Assembly: GCA_047967505.1 (NCBI GenBank)
Contig: CM106541.1
DNA from: Dipteris shenzhenensis
Lineage: Eukaryota; Polypodiophyta; Polypodiopsida; Gleicheniales
Direction: 5' to 3' (one strand)
DNA length: 64,000 bases
The translations under genes were made by a program, and so were the position numbers. Shown here in pieces: positions 59,495 to 64,000 of the stretch; the stretch's first letter is position 1; the number at the start of each line of letters is the position of its first letter. The notes beneath the pieces are model-generated. The model saw only the letters and a program-made list of their open reading frames with translations, was not told the origin of the DNA and ran no database searches.

Positions 59495-61265
59495 ACGACT
59501 CCACAAGGTGTCATCGAATGTGAAGAGCCCAAGACGAGTCATGTCTCTCAAAGAAAACCTGGGGCCCTGAAAGAGTGAGCCAAGCCACTGATCCCCATGT
59601 CATATAGAAGGAGAGGCGAACAAAAGTGCTGAAAAGTCTTGCAATCCCCTGCCATATGATTCTTGCCTCTCTGCAATCCCAAAGGCAGTGATGTACTATC
59701 TCCGAAGCAGAAAGGCAATGAGGGCAAGTAGGGTCAGCCTCGAACCTAGATCTCCAATGGTTCACTGCTATCCCACCATGAATAGAAAGCCAAATATTTT
59801 TCTATTCCAGTGGGATTTCCAGAGCCTCTGCCAAAAAATTTTCTGCAAGTCTGCAAAAATCTGAAAATTCTCCCAATGAGGAGCTCTGGTGGGCCTCCAA
59901 CCCCTACAGCTTAGCTGAAATTTCCTAGCATTACTAACCGTGTAACGAAAGAAGGGGATGCCCTTCTCTCAGTGCCCTTCATCTATTCACTCCCATTCCC
60001 CACGGTCCCGCTACAAAAACTTAATTGGGACACCACCATAGAGCCACAGCCTCCATGAGCCCAGGGCAATGAGTAGCGGGTCAGAATCCAAGTACCACTG
60101 TGAAAGAGAGCCATGCTCCATGAAGCCCACTATCCTGACTGGCTGAAACGATACCTCCAACAATATATTGTCTGTGGACCTGGACAGCCTGCCCCCCAAA
60201 GCAACATCAAAGACTACGGTGTCCTCATGTGTCTTACGTAAAGCAATCACCTGCAAAGGAATGCCCAATCTGAAAAATGCCCCCATCCAGGTGGAACAAG
60301 TAATAGGCATGTCATCTGTGTCCACCCAATCCAAGGGCAAGGCTGCATCAATCTGTTGAACTCTCCCTGCACTCCCTCTGAGATTATGAACCACCTGGGC
60401 CTGTCGGTCTGCATGAAGCCTCCTTAAGGCTTTCCATGCTCCCACAGTAGATGCAGGGCTCCTCTCCCATCTCGGCCACTGCATGTAAAGAGGAGCTCCA
60501 AGTGGTCTGCCATGCTCATCCAAAATACTGTTGTTCCACATGATAGGCTGCCTTTCAATCTCTTCAGGGTGGACAGGGGAATCCTGCGAAGAGTACTCCT
60601 GAAGCTGGCCCATGCTTTCAGAATAGCAACCATAAGAGGGGAAGAAGGAGATCTAAGGTGGGCTGTGGTATCCAATCATCTCCTGAAGTAGGCGTGCCAG
60701 ACTGTATGCATCTGATAAAAAAATCCTTCCAAGGCTCTTGCACTGGCATAAGTCCTCTCACAACGACCTTGCAGAGTAAGGCTCTGAACTGTAGATCCGG
60801 GTCGATGATATTCAAACCCCCTTCTCTTGTAGGAAGAATCAAGGTCTCCAAAGCCACCCTAGCTGTAACATCAGTTGTGCCATCTAGACCACTCCATAAA
60901 AAGTTTCATACGAGCCTCTTGAGCTGAGTGATACAATCCCTAGAGTGGCACCAACAAGAGCATACAAACCATGCTGTGGCTAGAAGAACCTGGTTAACCA
61001 CCACCACTCTGGATGCCAAGTCAAGTTTGGCTGAGCTCCAGAAAAGGAGCTTTCTTCTGATGCTCTCCAACACCGGAGCAAACTATTGTGAAGGAGAGAT
61101 GCCCATCCAAACCTGGCAGCCCAAATATCTGACGGAGACACCCCTATGTACCCTCCATCTGAATACCCTCCATATTGGTTTCAGTTGAAGATCAATCTGA
61201 ATACCCTCCATATTCAAATTGAGGGGGGGAATACATATACAAGGCATTGCAACAATTTCATTATA
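59495..61265 (-). mobile_element. LINE 3'-part inserted in the copia element
   Basis: On the minus strand from about 61260: VRYLGCQVWMGISPSQ (after the RT domain), then LETLILPTREGGLNIIDPDL, and the zf-RVT region HWRSRFEADPTCPHC...HHCLWDC near 59690-59765, ending ...SSWALHIR at 59511. The reverse transcriptase proper is absent, so the copy is 5'-truncated. It also lacks its last part compared with the plus-strand copy near 63 kb. Several frame breaks are present. Confidence 0.8.
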
Positions 61266-62420
61266 CATCAATTTATGGTGAGGTATATTCTGTTGAGGGC
61301 ATTATACATCAATTTATGGTGAGGTATACTCCTCAAACAGAACAGAATGGCTGAAAGGAAAAATTAGTCACTTTCGGAGATGGGGAGATGCACGCTAAAA
61401 GCAAATTGGCTGCCGCACAAATTTTGGATGGAAGGCATTACATGCTCAAATCATAATTGAACAGGTGTCCCACAAAAGCACTTAAGATCATGACACCTTA
61501 TCAAGCATATTTTGGTTGTAAGCTCGATGTGGACTATCTCCGTACATTTGCTTGTGTAGCATATGCACATGTGCCTCCAAAATTCCCTGGAAAACTTAAT
61601 GAGAAAGCAGAAAAGTGTATCTTTATTGGCTACAGCAGTTAAAGCAAGGGGTATCGACTTTATAATCCCATGACCAAGAAGGTTGCCACTAGTTGGGATG
61701 TTATATTTGCTGAAAATGCAGATCTGCCCTTTGCTGCTTTTGACAGAAATCAGGGTCCTTCTGAATCCTCTTACGGGCTGCTGCCCATTTCCCTTGATGT
61801 TGTACCTGATATGCCAGTGGAAAATCAGAACTTGCAGCAAGATACTCCAGTGGGTGATGCCTCGGTTCAGCCTATGGCTGATCCTATTTCTCGGGAAGAG
61901 ATTGATGATGTCGTAGCATGTCGAAGTACGGCAATGCAGGAAGTAAGAGCAGTACCTTGTTGGCTACTACGCCCTCTTGAGGAAAGCAAGCTTTCTGCAC
62001 CACTTCTTAGCCATACATGGACTGGCACTAGAGACACTACCGATGCCATGTGAGTCTGCTTGGGTCAGCAACATAGTTGCGGCTAACCATTTTGATGATG
62101 CACGAGATAATGTGCATTGGATGCAAGCAATGCACGCGGAGATCGACTCCATTAGAAAAACCATAGTTGGACATTGGTGTACTTGCCTGTTTGCAAGATG
62201 GTTCCATAGACAGGTACAAAGCTTGTCCCTTGGCAAAGGGCTACACATAGCAAAAAGGCATAAATTATAATGAAACCTTTGCCCCCACTTCTTATATGAC
62301 CACCATATTGGCCACATTTCATGGATGAAACAACAAAACTGCATTTTTGAATGGGGACCTTCAAGAGGAGGTCTATGTTTCTCAGCCCATTCAATTTGTG
62401 GAGCTTGGCAAGGAAGACTG
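61266..62420 (+). mobile_element. Ty1/copia element, right part (integrase C-terminus and start of reverse transcriptase)
   Basis: FMVRYTPQTEQNG, then NRCPTKALKIMTPYQAYFG, CVAYAHVPPKFPGKLNEKA and CIFIGYSS are the copia integrase end and linker. After an acidic spacer, VHWMQAMHAEIDSIRK, NETFAPTSYMTTI and AFLNGDLQEEVYVSQP mark the start of the reverse transcriptase. Stops near 61640 and 62270 and frame changes show decay. Coding ends near 62420 at the border of the LTR-like module. Confidence 0.8.
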
Positions 62421-62424
62421 AAAC

Positions 62425-63005
62425 CGGGCCAAAAGCCCTAAAACAAATCTGTATTCAGATTTGAAACCCTAAAAACGAATCACTACTGGTAGAAACGCAG
62501 CCTGGATCTTTGATTTGCAGCAGATAATCACCAAGATAAATTTCGGATTGAGATAGATAACAGGGGAAAACAGCATCTAATAGGACGAGGAGTAGCAGCA
62601 GATTTCTTTCGGGAATCAAAACAAACTAAGAGAGGGAGAGAAAGAACAAAGATTGCTACTTCCACTTAATATTTTTGCAATATTTTACAAGAACTTCGCG
62701 ATAGAAACTGGAGAACACTGAAATCTGAAAATCAGAATTGCAGCAATTATCTCAAAGATTCTTCGCGATAGAACAGAGGGAGAGAAGGAGACACAGCACG
62801 CGGAACACTAGGGCCTAGAAATAAGGATTGGCCTCTGAAGGTCTTTATTGCAATAGAATAATACTTTGTACAACTGGCTCTGAAAAGAGCATGAAGCTGA
62901 GTACAACTCTTGAAAGAATCTGGGAGGCTTGGGGCCTTCCTTTTATAGACTAGGCCTAGCAAAAAGCTAGGGTCTCCCCGACCCTCTGCTCTTGGCCCTG
63001 GGATC
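62425..63005 (-). repeat. LTR-like module (promoter plus poly(A) signal), minus orientation
   Basis: On the minus strand: TCTATAAAAGG at 62948-62938, followed about 90 bp later by AATAAA at 62849-62844, then a long CT-rich leader (GTTCTTTCTCTCCCTCTC) to GGGCTTTTGGCCCGGTTTC at the low end. TATA followed closely by AATAAA is typical of the U3-R of an LTR. Neither terminal TG...CA nor a primer-binding site was settled, and it could be a solo LTR that cut the copia copy. Confidence 0.4.
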
Positions 63006-63009
63006 CTAG

Positions 63010-63990
63010 AGGTTGTGGTTATATGGAGGTGCACCTATCAGGTGCTTGCAGTGGGACCCAAGAGAGTGGGAGTGGATAGATCATGGGCACCGAGAGAGGG
63101 GGATTCCCGTCTTTCGTTTCACGGTTGGTAATGCCAGGAGATTTCAGCTGAGCAGTAGAGGTTGGATTCCCTCCAGAGCCCCCCATTGGGATAGCTTCTT
63201 CGTCATTGCAGATTTGAGTAGAAATTTCTGGAGGAGGCTCTGGAAATCCCTCAAAAATAGAAAGATCACTCTTTTCTTTTGGCTTTCTATTCATGGAGGG
63301 ATTGCAGTGAACCTGTAAAAATCACGATTTAGGGATGATCCCACTTGCCCTCGTTGTCATTCTGGAGAGAGTCAATGCGACGTTGCCTTTGGGACTGCAA
63401 TCAAGCAAGAATTGTTTCGAAAGGAGTTGCTTGGATACTCAGCATTTTTCATACTTCCCTTTCTTCATGACTTGGGACTCGAATCCCTTACTGGGCCCCC
63501 GGTGTTTTATGAGGGTGAGCCTTCTTCTTGGGCACTCTCGATCCGCCGACAGGAGATAGAGCCCTGCTCTCTTCAGGATGTACCACATATTCCTTTTAGA
63601 GCTTCACATGCTTCAGTGGACATCTCTTGGGAGATTTTGGCTAGCATTTCCTCTTGGCACATTTGGAGAGCCAGATGCACAGAGGCCTTGGATGACACCC
63701 AGATACACCCATCATAGGTGTTCACAAGTATTTGGAGTGGCACGGTTCACACTTCGATAGCCATATGGGCTAGCATGCAAGGCCCTTCACGGGCAGCCTC
63801 TTCTAGGAGGACTGTATTTCTTTGAGTTTGGAGGGGTTCTCCCTTTTTCTCAGAGATTGCTACCGGATTGAGATGGCACTATCAGCCCCAATCCTTTCTT
63901 TTTGGCTCTTGAGCTTTTCATGCATTGCATGGTGTATCCTGTATTCCCGTATGGAGCTTGCTCTAACGGTTTTCTTTAATACTTAATAAA
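63010..63990 (+). mobile_element. LINE 3'-part, same family as the 59.5-61.3 kb copy
   Basis: Plus-strand frames MWLYGGAPIRCLQWDPREWE, FTVGNARRFQLSSRGWIPSR, FFWLSIHGGIAVNL, then SRFRDDPTCPRCHSGE (zinc-finger region) and SSWALSIRRQ...SWHIWRARC match, segment by segment, the minus-strand copy at 60045-59511. The copy runs to about 63990 with a T-rich end (TTAATAAAAGTCTCTTTT). It contains several stops and shifts. Confidence 0.75.
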
Positions 63991-64000
63991 AGTCTCTTTT

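Noticed and set aside
1-64000. tRNA or rRNA genes
   Set aside because: No cloverleaf or conserved rRNA segment was recognised by eye; a covariance-model scan would settle it.

Overview
The window looks like a transposon-rich piece of nuclear DNA from a land plant. The evidence is one clean host gene, a plastid-type 13-lipoxygenase with short introns (about 94-146 bp), plus a pentatricopeptide-repeat fragment, Ty1/copia and plant-type LINE remnants, and many foldback and tandem repeats. I cannot name the species; the short introns and unusual elements would suit a bryophyte, lycophyte or fern, but this is a guess.

Layout. 0.9-4.3 kb: a decayed multi-exon gene ending in a beta-class amino-methyltransferase-like domain. 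4.3-23 kb: mostly repeats, including MITE-like hairpins, a large foldback element (8.3-12.9 kb), a 75-bp tandem array, a 370-bp C-rich tract and a telo-box/TATA module. 23.2-27.7 kb: the lipoxygenase gene, 8 coding exons, 927 aa, all iron ligands present. 28-32.9 kb: AT-rich repeats. 32.94-43.45 kb: a 10.5-kb DNA transposon (below). 43.5-51 kb: tandem repeats, a decayed mobile-element ORF and a minus-strand LINE. 52-64 kb: copia remnants, a PPR pseudogene, a possible host terminal exon, a copia element split by a LINE, an LTR-like module and another LINE 3' part.

The main discovery is the 10,506-bp element at 32941-43446. It is bounded by 27-bp terminal inverted repeats (24/27 identical) flanked by TA. 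It carries (i) a minus-strand gene whose product begins MARTKSTTRK, contains a full histone H3-like fold, and continues into a Ulp1/SENP-type (C48) SUMO-protease domain with its His and Gln/Cys motifs visible; (ii) a divergent plus-strand gene for an unrecognised lysine-rich, probably nuclear protein; (iii) a minus-strand four-exon putative DDE/D-type transposase; and possibly (iv) a 95-aa left-arm ORF. Between the divergent genes lie two tandem arrays (3 x 239 bp and 3 x 205 bp). Every unit of both arrays carries the same hairpin, built from AATTTGCARCAAAATGCGA in inverted orientation, giving 12 motif copies. The arrays probably sit in 5' introns of the two divergent genes. I know of no described transposon family with an H3-Ulp1 fusion. 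Each of the three larger genes carries one or two small lesions, so this copy may be recently inactivated.

Coordinates of spliced genes are my own splice models read from GT/AG sites and protein continuity; nothing was computed or searched.
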